NCBI GenBank assembly: GCA_046566185.1
Contig: JBKHXE010000064.1
Span: 1 to 64,000, forward strand
Direction of reading: 5' to 3'
Source: SCSIO-59966 sp046566185
GTDB lineage: Bacteria > Actinomycetota > Actinomycetes > Actinomycetales > SCSIO-59966
Length of the DNA stretch: 64,000 nt
A program made the position numbers and the translations under genes. Below the pieces are notes generated by a model. The model was given only the letters and a program-made list of their open reading frames with translations. It was not told the DNA's origin and ran no database searches. Below, piece by piece: positions 43,482 through 51,819 of the stretch (its first letter is position 1; every line of letters begins with the position of its first letter).

Positions 43482-44569
43482 GGCTGGCCCTCCGCGGCGT
43501 CCGGCACGCGCACGAGCAGAGCGCCCGGGTCGACCCGCATCCGCAGCTCGACGGCGTCGCCGACCGGGTCCCCGTCGAGCTGCGCCGGCTGCGGGGTCTC
43601 GGCGCGGATCGACAGCTCGCGGGCCCGCCAGTGCTCGACCCGCGGGTGCCCGCGCCGCCGGCGGGTGATGACGCGCCCGGCGACGGCCGCCCAGCCGACG
43701 ACGCCCTTCGGCGAGATCGTCACGACGTCCAGCCAGCCGTCGTCGACCTCGGCGTCCGGCATCAGCACCAGCCCCCCCAGCAGGCGGCCGCAGTTGCCCA
43801 CGACGACGGTGCGTACCCGGCGGGTGACCACCTCGTCGTCGACCTGCAGCCGCACCCTGGCCTGCTGCCCGCGCAGCTGCCGCAGTCCCGAGATCGCGTA
43901 GGCGATGGGCCCGACCTTCGCCTTGAGGGCCTCCGGGGCGTTGGCCATGATCGCCGCGTCGAAGCCCATGCCGGCCATCACGAGGAACGCCTGCTCCTCC
44001 GGCCGCGTGTGCTCCTCGCCGTGGGGCCCCACCACGGTCACCCAGCCCACGTCGACCGGGCGGCTGCGGCCGGTCAGGGCGATCCGCATCGAGCGCGGGA
44101 CGTCGGTCACGTCGGTGTCGAGGTTGCGGGCCAGCAGGTTGCCGGTGCCGGCGGGCAGCAGGCCCAGCGGCGTGCCCGTCCCGGCCAGGGTCTCGCCGAC
44201 GGTGCGCACGGTGCCGTCACCGCCGCAGGCGACGACCACGTCGACGCCGTCGGCGAGGGCCTGCCGCGTCTGGCCGACGCCGGGGTCGTCCTCCGTCGTC
44301 TCCAGCCACAACGGCGTCGCCCAGCCGGCCTCCGCGCAGGCGACCTCGACCTGGCGGCGCATGTCGTCGGTGCCGCCGTCGAACTTCGTCGGGTTCACGA
44401 CGACGGCGGCGCGCGGGCGGGCGTCCGGGTCGGGAGCGAAGGGCTCCGGCTCGGCCGGCGCGGCCGAGTCGGCCCAGCGTCGTCCCCGCACCGCGACGGC
44501 CGCGAACAGACCGGCGACCAGCAGCAGTGCGACGACGACGCCGACGACCACTGCGGCGTCGGTACTCAT
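43478..44569 (-). CDS. Diacylglycerol/sphingosine-kinase-type lipid kinase
   Basis: A 363-residue protein with an N-terminal transmembrane helix (VVVGVVVALLLVAGLFAAVAV) and a DAGK catalytic domain: VVNPTKFDGG, VVACGGDGTVRTVGETLAGTGTPLGLLPAGTGNLLARNL, MAGMGFDAAIM and the C-terminal QLDGDPVG. It probably phosphorylates diacylglycerol or a related lipid alcohol at the membrane. It is the first gene of dagK-PAP2-PAP2-yihY: one kinase and two phosphatases for the same type of bond. Leaderless start behind TACGGT (6 nt). Confidence 0.9.
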   Translation of the reverse strand: MSTDAAVVVGVVVALLLVAGLFAAVAVRGRRWADSAAPAEPEPFAPDPDARPRAAVVVNPTKFDGGTDDMRRQVEVACAEAGWATPLWLETTEDDPGVGQTRQALADGVDVVVACGGDGTVRTVGETLAGTGTPLGLLPAGTGNLLARNLDTDVTDVPRSMRIALTGRSRPVDVGWVTVVGPHGEEHTRPEEQAFLVMAGMGFDAAIMANAPEALKAKVGPIAYAISGLRQLRGQQARVRLQVDDEVVTRRVRTVVVGNCGRLLGGLVLMPDAEVDDGWLDVVTISPKGVVGWAAVAGRVITRRRRGHPRVEHWRARELSIRAETPQPAQLDGDPVGDAVELRMRVDPGALLVRVPDAAEGQP

Positions 44570-44575
44570 GGGCGC

Positions 44576-44633
44576 ACCGTAGTGGTGGTGCCCGGTACGG
44601 GCAGGCCGGACCGCCCGGCAGCCCCACTACCCT
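44576..44633. promoter_or_regulatory. Divergent -10 elements of the lipid-kinase operon and serS
   Basis: TACGGT on the minus strand (44576-44581), 6 nt before the kinase ATG, and TACCCT on the plus strand (44628-44633), 7 nt before the serS GTG. No Shine-Dalgarno sequence on either side and no T-box leader before serS. Confidence 0.6.
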
Positions 44634-44640
44634 CGACGCC

Positions 44641-45912
44641 GTGATCGACCTGCGACTCCTGCGCGACGACCCGGACGCCGTGAAGGCCAGCCAGCGGGCG
44701 CGGGGCGAGGACGAGTCCGTCGTGGACGCCGTCCTGGCCGCCGACGCCCGCCGGCGGTCCGCGCTGGCGTCGTTCGAGTCGCTGCGGGCCGAGCAGAAGT
44801 CGTTCGGCAAGCGGGTCGCTGCGGCGTCCGGCGAGGAGAAGCAGCACCTCGTCGCGCAGGCGAAGTCCCTCGCCGAGCAGGTGAAGGCCGCGCAGGCGGA
44901 CGCCGACGCCGCCGAGGCAGAGCTGGCCGGGCTGCAGCTGCGGATCCCCAACGTCGTCGTGGCCGGCGTCCCGGCCGGCGGTGAGGACGACTACGTCGTC
45001 CTGGCCACGCACGGCGAGCCCCGCGACTTCGCCGCCGAGGGGTTCACGCCGCGCGACCACCTCGAGCTCGGCGAGCTGCTCCGGGCGATCGACACCGAGC
45101 GCGGCGCGAAGGTCTCCGGGTCGCGCTTCTACTTCCTCACCGGCGTCGGCGCCCGCCTCGAGCTGGCGCTGCTGACGATGGCGATGGACCGTGCCGTCGC
45201 CGCCGGACTCACGCCGATGGTGGTGCCGACCCTGGTGCGGCCCGAGGTCATGCAGGGCACCGGCTTCCTCGGCGCCCACGCCGAAGAGGTGTACCGGCTC
45301 GAGGCGGACGACCTCTACCTCGTCGGGACGTCGGAGGTGCCGCTGGCCGGCTACCACGCCGACGAGATCCTTGACCTGTCCGGCGGCCCGCTGCGCTACG
45401 CCGGCTGGTCCACGTGCTACCGCCGGGAGGCCGGGTCCCACGGGAGGGACACCCGCGGCATCATCCGCGTCCACCAGTTCAACAAGGTGGAGGCGTTCGT
45501 CTACTGCCTGCCCGAGCAGGCCGAGGCGGAGCACGAGCGACTGCTGGAGTGGCAGAAGGCGATGCTCGCCGACCTCGGGCTGGCGTTCCGCGTCATCGAC
45601 ACCGCTGCCGGTGACCTCGGCTCGTCCGCGGCGCGCAAGTACGACTGCGAGGCGTGGGTGCCCACCCAGGGTCGCTACCGCGAGCTCACGTCGACGTCCA
45701 ACTGCACGACGTTCCAGGCCCGCCGCCTCGCCATCCGGCACCGCGTCGAGGGTGGCGCGACGTCCCCGGTCGCGACGCTCAACGGCACCCTGGCGACGAC
45801 CCGCTGGCTCGTGGCCCTGCTCGAGAACCACCAGCAGGCCGACGGCTCCGTCGTGGTGCCGGAGGCGCTGAGGCCCTACCTGGGCGGGCTCGACATCCTC
45901 ACCCCCGCCTGA
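44641..45912 (+). CDS. serS: Seryl-tRNA synthetase
   Basis: A 423-residue class II aminoacyl-tRNA synthetase. MIDLRLLRDDPDAVKASQRARG starts the long N-terminal coiled-coil arm (to about 100) that grips tRNA-Ser. Motif 2 is YRREAGSHGRDTRGIIRVHQFNKVE and motif 3 NGTLATTRWLVALLENHQQ; TSTSNCTTFQARR is also present. GTG 44641 is fixed by the conserved N-terminus and the TACCCT 7 nt upstream. Confidence 0.97.
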   Translation: MIDLRLLRDDPDAVKASQRARGEDESVVDAVLAADARRRSALASFESLRAEQKSFGKRVAAASGEEKQHLVAQAKSLAEQVKAAQADADAAEAELAGLQLRIPNVVVAGVPAGGEDDYVVLATHGEPRDFAAEGFTPRDHLELGELLRAIDTERGAKVSGSRFYFLTGVGARLELALLTMAMDRAVAAGLTPMVVPTLVRPEVMQGTGFLGAHAEEVYRLEADDLYLVGTSEVPLAGYHADEILDLSGGPLRYAGWSTCYRREAGSHGRDTRGIIRVHQFNKVEAFVYCLPEQAEAEHERLLEWQKAMLADLGLAFRVIDTAAGDLGSSAARKYDCEAWVPTQGRYRELTSTSNCTTFQARRLAIRHRVEGGATSPVATLNGTLATTRWLVALLENHQQADGSVVVPEALRPYLGGLDILTPA

Positions 45913-45989
45913 GCGGCGGGCCTGCGCCGGGAGGGTGCGACTCCAGCGAGGGCGACACCCCGTCGCGCGCCGCTCGTTAGGGTGGGGTG

Positions 45990-46814
45990 GTGACGCAGCG
46001 CGCTCCGACGTCCCTGGTAGCGCTCGACGTGGACGGCACGATCATCGACCTCGACGAGCGCCTCACCGACCGTGTCCGCGCGGCGGTGCGAGCGGTCGCG
46101 GACGCCGGGCACGAGGTGGTGGTGGCGACCGGGCGGTCCCTGCACGGCGCGCTGCCGGTGCTCGACCGGCTCGGCCTGACCTCCGGCTACGCCGTGGTGA
46201 GCAACGGCGCCGTCACGCTGCGGCTCGACCCGCACGCCGAGCGAGGCTACGAGGTCGTGGACGTGGTGACGTTCGACCCCACCCCGGCGCTGCGGCTGCT
46301 GCGGGAGCACCTGCCGTCGGCGGCCTACGCGGTCGAGGAGATGGGCACCGGCTTCCGGCTGTTCGGTCCCTTCCCGGACGGCGAGCTGGCGGGCCGCATC
46401 ACCGTCGTCCCGTTCGAGGAGCTGCTGGGCGCGCCGGCCACGCGCGTCGTCGTCCGCAGCACCGACCACACCCCCGAGGAGTTCCTCGCCCTGGTCGAGC
46501 GGATCGGGCTGCACGGCGTCAACTACGCCGTCGGCTGGACGGCGTGGCTGGACCTCGCCCCCGAGGGGGTGAGCAAGGCCAGCGCGCTCGAGCAGGTGCG
46601 GCGGTGGCTGGGGGTCGACGCGCGGCGCACCCTGGCGGTCGGTGACGGCCGCAACGACCTGGAGATGCTGGCCTGGGCCGGCCGGTCGGTCGCCATGGGG
46701 CAGGCGCCCGACGAGGTCAAGGAGGCCGCCGACGAGGTCACCTCCACCGTCGACGAGGACGGGCTGGCCGAGGTGCTGGAGGACCTGCTCGAGGCGCGCC
46801 GCGCCGCGGGCTGA
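45990..46814 (+). CDS. Cof-type HAD-IIB phosphatase
   Basis: A 274-residue HAD hydrolase. Motif I LVALDVDGTIIDLDERL, motif II ATGRSLHG, the lysine of VSKASALEQV and motif IV VGDGRNDLEMLAWAGRSVAMG are intact, with a C2 cap between. Members dephosphorylate sugar phosphates or cofactors. GTG 45990 gives a 6-nt spacing behind TAGGGT (45978-45983). A close relative in architecture lies at 49808, with the nuclease between them. Confidence 0.92.
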   Translation: MTQRAPTSLVALDVDGTIIDLDERLTDRVRAAVRAVADAGHEVVVATGRSLHGALPVLDRLGLTSGYAVVSNGAVTLRLDPHAERGYEVVDVVTFDPTPALRLLREHLPSAAYAVEEMGTGFRLFGPFPDGELAGRITVVPFEELLGAPATRVVVRSTDHTPEEFLALVERIGLHGVNYAVGWTAWLDLAPEGVSKASALEQVRRWLGVDARRTLAVGDGRNDLEMLAWAGRSVAMGQAPDEVKEAADEVTSTVDEDGLAEVLEDLLEARRAAG

Positions 46815-46867
46815 CGCCGGCGCCCAGACGTCATCGGTCCGACACCGGCCGTTCTTTCGCCGCACCA

Positions 46868-46896
46868 TCGACTCCGTCGCACGGCCCGCATAGTGT
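46868..46896 (+). promoter_or_regulatory. Promoter of the secreted nuclease gene
   Basis: TCGACT (46868-46873), 17 nt, TAGTGT (46891-46896). A leader of about 35-40 nt follows, with GAGAGGGAGTG as ribosome binding site before GTG 46939. Unlike its neighbours this gene is clearly not leaderless. Confidence 0.5.
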
Positions 46897-46938
46897 TCCT
46901 CGGGCCCGGACCGGGCGGGGACGAGAGGGAGTGCGGAC

Positions 46939-49788
46939 GTGGGGCGTTCAGGACTGCGGCGGGGGCTCGCCGCGACGGTCGGGGCGGCGACGGGGCTGGC
47001 GGCGATCCCGCTGGCGCTCGCCACTCCTGCGGCGGCGGTGCCGGGGACGGGGGCGGCGGTCTTCGTCAACGAGTTCCACTACGACAACGACGGCACCGAC
47101 ACCGGCGAGTTCATCGAGGTCGCCGGGCCCGCGGGCACCGCCCTGTCGGGCTGGAGCCTGGTGCTCTACAACGGCGCGACGCCGGGCGCCGCCACGACCT
47201 ACGGCACGATCGCCCTCGGCGGCACGATCCCGGACCAGGCCGGCGGCTACGGCACGGTGGCGTTCCCGGCCACCGGTCTGCAGAACGGCCCGAACGACGG
47301 CTTCGCCCTCGTCAACGGGACGACCGTCGTCCAGCTCCTCAGCTACGAGGGCACCTTCACGGCCGCGGCCGGTCCGGCGTCCGGGCAGACGTCCACGGAC
47401 GTCGGGGTCTCCCAGCCGGGGACCACACCGGCCGGCTCCTCGATCGCGCTGACCGGCGACGGCACGGTGGCCGGCGACTTCGCCTGGGCCGCAACGACGT
47501 CGGCGACACCGGGCGCCGTCAACGGCGGGCAGACCTTCGACGGCGTCGGCGGCGGCGAGCCGCCCGCCCCGGCGTGCGACGCCGAGACCGTCACCCCGGT
47601 CTCCGCCGTCCAGGGCTCCGGCTCCTCGTCGCCGCTGGCGGGGCGGACGGTCACGGTGGAGGCGGTCGTGACGGCGGTGCACCCGGGCCTGGGCAGCTTC
47701 TACGTGCAGGAGGAGGCCGCCGACAGCGACGGTGACCCGGCGACCTCCGAGGGCATCGCGGTGTTCCACGGCAGCGCCGCGCCCGGTGGTGTCGCGGTGG
47801 GCGACCTCGTGCAGGTCACCGGCCGCGTCAGCAGCTTCCAGCAGCAGGACCAGCTGGCCTCCCCGACCGTCGTCGTGTGCGACGCCGACGCGGCGCCGAT
47901 CACGCCGACCGCGGTGACGTTCCCCCTCGCCCACCCGTCGGACCTCGAGCGGGTCGAGGGGATGCTCGTCGAGCTCGCCGACGAGCTGGTGATCAGCGAG
48001 TACTTCAACTACGACCGCTTCGGCGAGGTCGTCGTGGCCAAGCCGCTGGACGGCCAGGACCGGCTGTGGACGCCCACCTCGGTCGTCGAGCCCGGGCCCG
48101 AGGCGGTGGCGCTGGCTGCCGAGTACGCCAAGCGCCGCATCACCGTGGACGACGCCAGCAGCCGGCAGAACCCGTCGTCGGTGCCGCACCCCGGCAACGG
48201 CGCGCCGTTCAGCCTGGAGAACCGGTTCCGCGGCGGCGACGCCGTGACCGGCCTGCAGGGCGTCGTGGACCACACCTTCGGCCTCTACCGGGTGCAGCCG
48301 ACCGTCTACGGCGAGTACGAGGCGGTGAACCCGCGCCCGACCGAGGCGCCGTCCGTCGGCGGCACCGTGACGGTGGCCAGCTTCAACGTCCTCAACTACT
48401 TCCTCACCCTGGACACCGGCCCCGACGTCTGCGGCGCCCACCGGAACCTGGAGTGCCGGGGCGCCGACGACGCGACCGAGCTGAAGCGCCAGCGCGACAA
48501 GCTCCTCGCCGCCCTGGCCGAGCTCGACGCCGACGTCGTCGGGCTGATGGAGATGGAGAACACGCCCGGTGTCGAGCCCGCGGCCGACCTCGCCGAGGGG
48601 CTGAACGAGGAGCTCGGCACGGGGACGTACAGCTGGGTCGACACCGGCGTGGTGGGCACCGACGCGATCCGGGTCGGCTACCTGTACAAGCCGGGCTCGG
48701 TCACGCCGGTCGGTGAGCACGCGGTCCTCGACTCCTCCGTCGACGGCCGCTTCGACGACACGAAGAACCGCCCGATGGTCACCCAGACCTTCGACGAGGT
48801 GCTGACCGGCGAGCGCTTCACCGTCTCGGTCAACCACCTCAAGTCCAAGGGCTCGAGCTGCGCCGACGTCGGCGACCCCGACGCCGGTGACGGCTCGGGC
48901 AACTGCAACGGCACCCGAACGCTCGCGGCCGAGGCGATCGTCGACTTCCTGGCGACGGACCCGACGGGCAGCGGCGACCCGGACCAGCTCGTCATCGGCG
49001 ACCTGAACTCCTACGACAAGGAGCAGCCGATCGACGTCCTCGTCGAGGGCGGCTACACCGACCTGGTGAGGCAGTACGGCGGCGAGACCGCCTACGGGTA
49101 CGTCTTCGACGGCCAGGCGGGCTATCTCGACCACGCCCTGTCGAGCCCGACGCTGACGAGGCAGGTCACCGGCACCTCCGAGTGGCACGTCAACGCCGAC
49201 GAGCCTGACCTGCTCGACTACGACACGTCGTTCAAGCCGCCCGCGCAGGACGCGATCTACGCGCCGGACGCCTACCGCTCGTCCGACCACGACCCGGTGC
49301 TCGTCGGGCTGGACCTGTTCTCGGTGCAGGCGTGCTACGCCGACGGCGTCCAGTCGGTGGCGGACTTCCAGCCGGGCTCCCGCGCCAACGGCGCCCCGGT
49401 GGCCGCCGGTCAGGCCGACCCGGCGAGCGCCCTGGGCCTGCCCGACCCGCAGGACGAGGAGGCGTACTGGACGACGCTCGGCCTCGGGGGCGAGGTCACG
49501 ATCGAGTTCGCGCGCCCGGTGCGTGACCTCGACGGCTCCGACCTGCGGCTGCACGACGTGGACGACGGCGCCAAGGGCCGCGGTGACGCAGCCGAGGTGC
49601 TCGCCCTGGACGGCGAGCAGTGGGTGCCGGTGGGCGAGGTGACCGGCACCGGCGAGGTGGACCTGGCGTCGGCCGGGCTGGCCTCCACGACGGCGCTGCG
49701 GATCGTCGACACGACACCGGACGCCGGGCCGCCGGCCGTCGACGGCTACGACCTGGACGCCGTGGAGGTGCTGAGCGGCTGCGGGTGA
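46939..49788 (+). CDS. Secreted ExeM/NucH-type endonuclease with lamin-tail domain
   Basis: A 949-residue exported protein. Signal peptide 1-34 (ends ATPAAA); lamin-tail domain about 38-190 (FVNEFHYDNDGTDTGEFIEVAGPAG); OB-fold about 210-330 (VTVEAVVTAVHPGLGSFYVQEE); endonuclease/exonuclease/phosphatase domain about 470-800 with ASFNVLNYF, DVVGLMEMEN, VNHLKSKGSSC, VIGDLNSYDKEQP and the final SSDHDPVLVGL; then a jelly-roll-like C-terminal domain to 949. The order matches extracellular nucleases that degrade DNA for phosphate or biofilm turnover. No sortase or other anchor motif, so it is probably released. Confidence 0.92.
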   Translation: MGRSGLRRGLAATVGAATGLAAIPLALATPAAAVPGTGAAVFVNEFHYDNDGTDTGEFIEVAGPAGTALSGWSLVLYNGATPGAATTYGTIALGGTIPDQAGGYGTVAFPATGLQNGPNDGFALVNGTTVVQLLSYEGTFTAAAGPASGQTSTDVGVSQPGTTPAGSSIALTGDGTVAGDFAWAATTSATPGAVNGGQTFDGVGGGEPPAPACDAETVTPVSAVQGSGSSSPLAGRTVTVEAVVTAVHPGLGSFYVQEEAADSDGDPATSEGIAVFHGSAAPGGVAVGDLVQVTGRVSSFQQQDQLASPTVVVCDADAAPITPTAVTFPLAHPSDLERVEGMLVELADELVISEYFNYDRFGEVVVAKPLDGQDRLWTPTSVVEPGPEAVALAAEYAKRRITVDDASSRQNPSSVPHPGNGAPFSLENRFRGGDAVTGLQGVVDHTFGLYRVQPTVYGEYEAVNPRPTEAPSVGGTVTVASFNVLNYFLTLDTGPDVCGAHRNLECRGADDATELKRQRDKLLAALAELDADVVGLMEMENTPGVEPAADLAEGLNEELGTGTYSWVDTGVVGTDAIRVGYLYKPGSVTPVGEHAVLDSSVDGRFDDTKNRPMVTQTFDEVLTGERFTVSVNHLKSKGSSCADVGDPDAGDGSGNCNGTRTLAAEAIVDFLATDPTGSGDPDQLVIGDLNSYDKEQPIDVLVEGGYTDLVRQYGGETAYGYVFDGQAGYLDHALSSPTLTRQVTGTSEWHVNADEPDLLDYDTSFKPPAQDAIYAPDAYRSSDHDPVLVGLDLFSVQACYADGVQSVADFQPGSRANGAPVAAGQADPASALGLPDPQDEEAYWTTLGLGGEVTIEFARPVRDLDGSDLRLHDVDDGAKGRGDAAEVLALDGEQWVPVGEVTGTGEVDLASAGLASTTALRIVDTTPDAGPPAVDGYDLDAVEVLSGCG

Positions 49789-49807
49789 TGGGCGGCAGGA
49801 TGCTCGC

Positions 49808-50608
49808 GTGAGCCTGAGGCTGGTCGCCACCGACCTGGACGGCACCATCGTGCGGCGCGACCAGACGATCGCGGACCGCACGGTCGCGGCGCTGCGGGCC
49901 TGCGTGGACGCCGGCGTCGACGTCGTGTTCGTGACCGGTCGCCCGCCGCGGTGGATGCGCCAGGTCGCCGATGCGACAGGGCACTCCGGCACCGCCGTGT
50001 GCGCCAACGGCGCGCTGGTCTGGGACCTCGCGGCCGAGCGCACCGTGCGCGCGAAGGAGATCGCCGCGGACGTCGTGCTCGAGGTCGCGGACCGGCTCGG
50101 GGCCGCGCTGCCCGGCGTCGCGTTCGCGGTGGAGAGCCTGCGGGGGTTCCGGCACACGCCTGCGTACGTGCCGCGGTGGGACGCCCGGCGCGACCACGTC
50201 GTCGGGGAGCTGCCCGACCTGCTCGCCGACGCGCCGGGCGTGGTCAAGCTGCTCGCGCGGCTCGAGGGCGGCAGCAGCGACGCGATGCTCGCGGTGGCCC
50301 GCGTCGCCCTCGACGGGCTGGCCCGCCCGACCCACTCCAACGCGGCGGACGGGCTGCTCGAGGTGTCGGCGCTCGGCGTGAGCAAGGCGGCCACGCTCGC
50401 CGAGCTGGCCGCCGACCGCGGCATCGCGGCGAGCGAGGTGGTGGCGTTCGGGGACATGCCGAACGACCTGGAGATGCTGGCCTGGGCCGGTGTCGGCTAC
50501 GCGATGGCCGGCGGGCACCCCGACGCCGTCGCGGCGGCGGACGACGTCGCTCCGCCGTGCGAGGACGACGGCGTCGCGCAGGTGCTGGAGCAGCTCCTGT
50601 CGCGCTGA
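49808..50608 (+). CDS. Cof-type HAD-IIB phosphatase (second)
   Basis: A 266-residue HAD hydrolase. Motif I LVATDLDGTIVRRDQTI, VTGRPPRW, SKAATLAELAADRGI and FGDMPNDLEMLAWAGVGYAMAGGHP are intact. Same architecture as the gene at 45990, but the sequences are well diverged, so this is an old duplication rather than a recent one. GTG start 6 nt after CAGGAT. It lies 19 nt downstream of the nuclease gene. Confidence 0.9.
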   Translation: MSLRLVATDLDGTIVRRDQTIADRTVAALRACVDAGVDVVFVTGRPPRWMRQVADATGHSGTAVCANGALVWDLAAERTVRAKEIAADVVLEVADRLGAALPGVAFAVESLRGFRHTPAYVPRWDARRDHVVGELPDLLADAPGVVKLLARLEGGSSDAMLAVARVALDGLARPTHSNAADGLLEVSALGVSKAATLAELAADRGIAASEVVAFGDMPNDLEMLAWAGVGYAMAGGHPDAVAAADDVAPPCEDDGVAQVLEQLLSR

Positions 50609-50668
50609 CGGCTGCCCGCCATCGGTGCGCTGGGTGCAGCGGTGGGTGCAGGCCTCGGTGGGACTGAG

Positions 50669-50699
50669 CGGGTGTGATGGCACCCGTTTCACCACACCC
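50669..50699. terminator. Possible hairpin between convergent genes
   Basis: GGGTGTG (50669-50675) pairs with CACACCC (50693-50699) across a long loop that can extend the stem with one mismatch. It lies between the stops of the HAD gene (+) and the Bpa-linked gene (-). Confidence 0.4.
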
Positions 50700-50730
50700 A
50701 CGGATGCTCCGAAGGAGGTGCGGGCGCAGA

Positions 50731-51156
50731 TCAGTCGGCGAGGAGCTCGCGCACCGACGCCGCGGCGCGCTCGGCGGCCTCGACGCGTGCCTCGGCCTCC
50801 TCGGGCCGCCCCGACCGCAGCGCCACCCGCGCCATCGTCGCCGCCTCCGCCGCGGTCGCCGCGAGGCCCGCGGCGCGGGTCAGCCGGCGGTGCAGCTCCG
50901 GGCCGTGGCCGTCGCCGATCGGGACCTCGAGCCCGCTGCTGGGGGCCTGCGCCTGGGCGCGCGCGCACCGCTCGTGCACCACGCCGAGGGACGCCGCCAG
51001 CGAGGCGCCGGTGCGCTCGAGGCGGTCGCGCACCGGACCGGCGGGCACCGGCTCGATGACCTGGTGGTAGCGGTCCACCGCGCGCCGGAAGCGGTCGTGG
51101 GCGCGGCGCCACACGCCCTCCCCGAGCGGGTCGGTGCGTCGGTGGAAGAGCCTCAC
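50731..51156 (-). CDS. Helical hypothetical protein beside bpa
   Basis: A 141-residue, cysteine-free, mainly helical protein (RAHDRFRRAVDRYHQVIEPVPAGP, ARVEAAERAAASVRELLAD). GTG 51156 lies 4 nt after the bpa stop, so the two are transcribed together. I do not recognise a family with known function. The repeated pairing with a proteasome activator makes a helper or substrate role possible (inference). Confidence 0.7.
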   Translation of the reverse strand: MRLFHRRTDPLGEGVWRRAHDRFRRAVDRYHQVIEPVPAGPVRDRLERTGASLAASLGVVHERCARAQAQAPSSGLEVPIGDGHGPELHRRLTRAAGLAATAAEAATMARVALRSGRPEEAEARVEAAERAAASVRELLAD

Positions 51157-51160
51157 CGGC

Positions 51161-51718
51161 TCAGAGGTACTGCCCGGTGCCGTGCTGCCCCGGGTGCTCC
51201 TTGGCCGGCGGCTGACCCGGCTGGTGCGGGTGCGGGCCGGGCAGCGCGCGGCGCATCTGCTCGAGCTGCGCCCGCGCGGCCATCTGCTGCGCGAAGAGCG
51301 CCGTCTGGATGCCGTGGAACAGGCCCTCGAGCCAGCCGACGAGCTGGGCCTGCGCGATGCGCAGCTCGGCGTCGGTGGGAGTGGTGTCCTCGGCGAAGGG
51401 CAGCGTGATGCGGCGCAGCTCCTCGACGAGCTCGGTGCTCAGGCCCTGCTCGAGCTCGGCGAGCGACCGCTCGTGCACCTCGGCGAGCCGCGCGCGCCCC
51501 GCCTCGTCGAGCGGCGCGTTGCGCACCTCGTCGAGCAGCTGCTTGATCATGCTGCCGATCCGCATCACCTTGGCCGGCTGCTCCACCATGCCGGCGATCT
51601 CGCCGGCCTCCTCCTCACCGTCCCCACCGACCACGCCCATCCCCTGCGGCGTGACGACGACGACCCGCTGGGGCTCGTCCTCGCCGTTCGACTGCTGCGG
51701 CTGCGGCTCCTCGGTCAT
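51161..51718 (-). CDS. bpa: Bacterial proteasome activator (Bpa)
   Basis: A 185-residue protein. A disordered acidic N-terminus is followed by helices with MVEQPAKVMRIGSMIKQLLDEVRNAPLDE, ELVEELRRITLPF and AQAQLVGWLEGLFHGIQTALFAQQMAARAQLEQM, then a flexible tail that ends QYL. The penultimate tyrosine is the HbYX-like motif that docks Bpa rings into the 20S proteasome and opens its gate without ATP. This implies that the organism encodes a 20S proteasome elsewhere. Confidence 0.92.
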   Translation of the reverse strand: MTEEPQPQQSNGEDEPQRVVVVTPQGMGVVGGDGEEEAGEIAGMVEQPAKVMRIGSMIKQLLDEVRNAPLDEAGRARLAEVHERSLAELEQGLSTELVEELRRITLPFAEDTTPTDAELRIAQAQLVGWLEGLFHGIQTALFAQQMAARAQLEQMRRALPGPHPHQPGQPPAKEHPGQHGTGQYL

Positions 51719-51781
51719 GAGGACATCCTGCCCGCCTCCGGTCCCGGGCGCCGGGCGGGCCCCCGCCGGCCGAGGGCCGCG

Positions 51782-51811
51782 TGTGGCCGACCCGAACCCG
51801 GGTAGGCCACA
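51782..51811. promoter_or_regulatory. Inverted repeat over the GNAT promoter
   Basis: TGTGGCC (51782-51788) and GGCCACA (51805-51811) lie 16 nt apart. The right arm overlaps the probable -10 CACAGT (51808-51813) located 6 nt before GTG 51820. It could be an operator. Confidence 0.35.
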
Positions 51812-51819
51812 GTGGGCGG

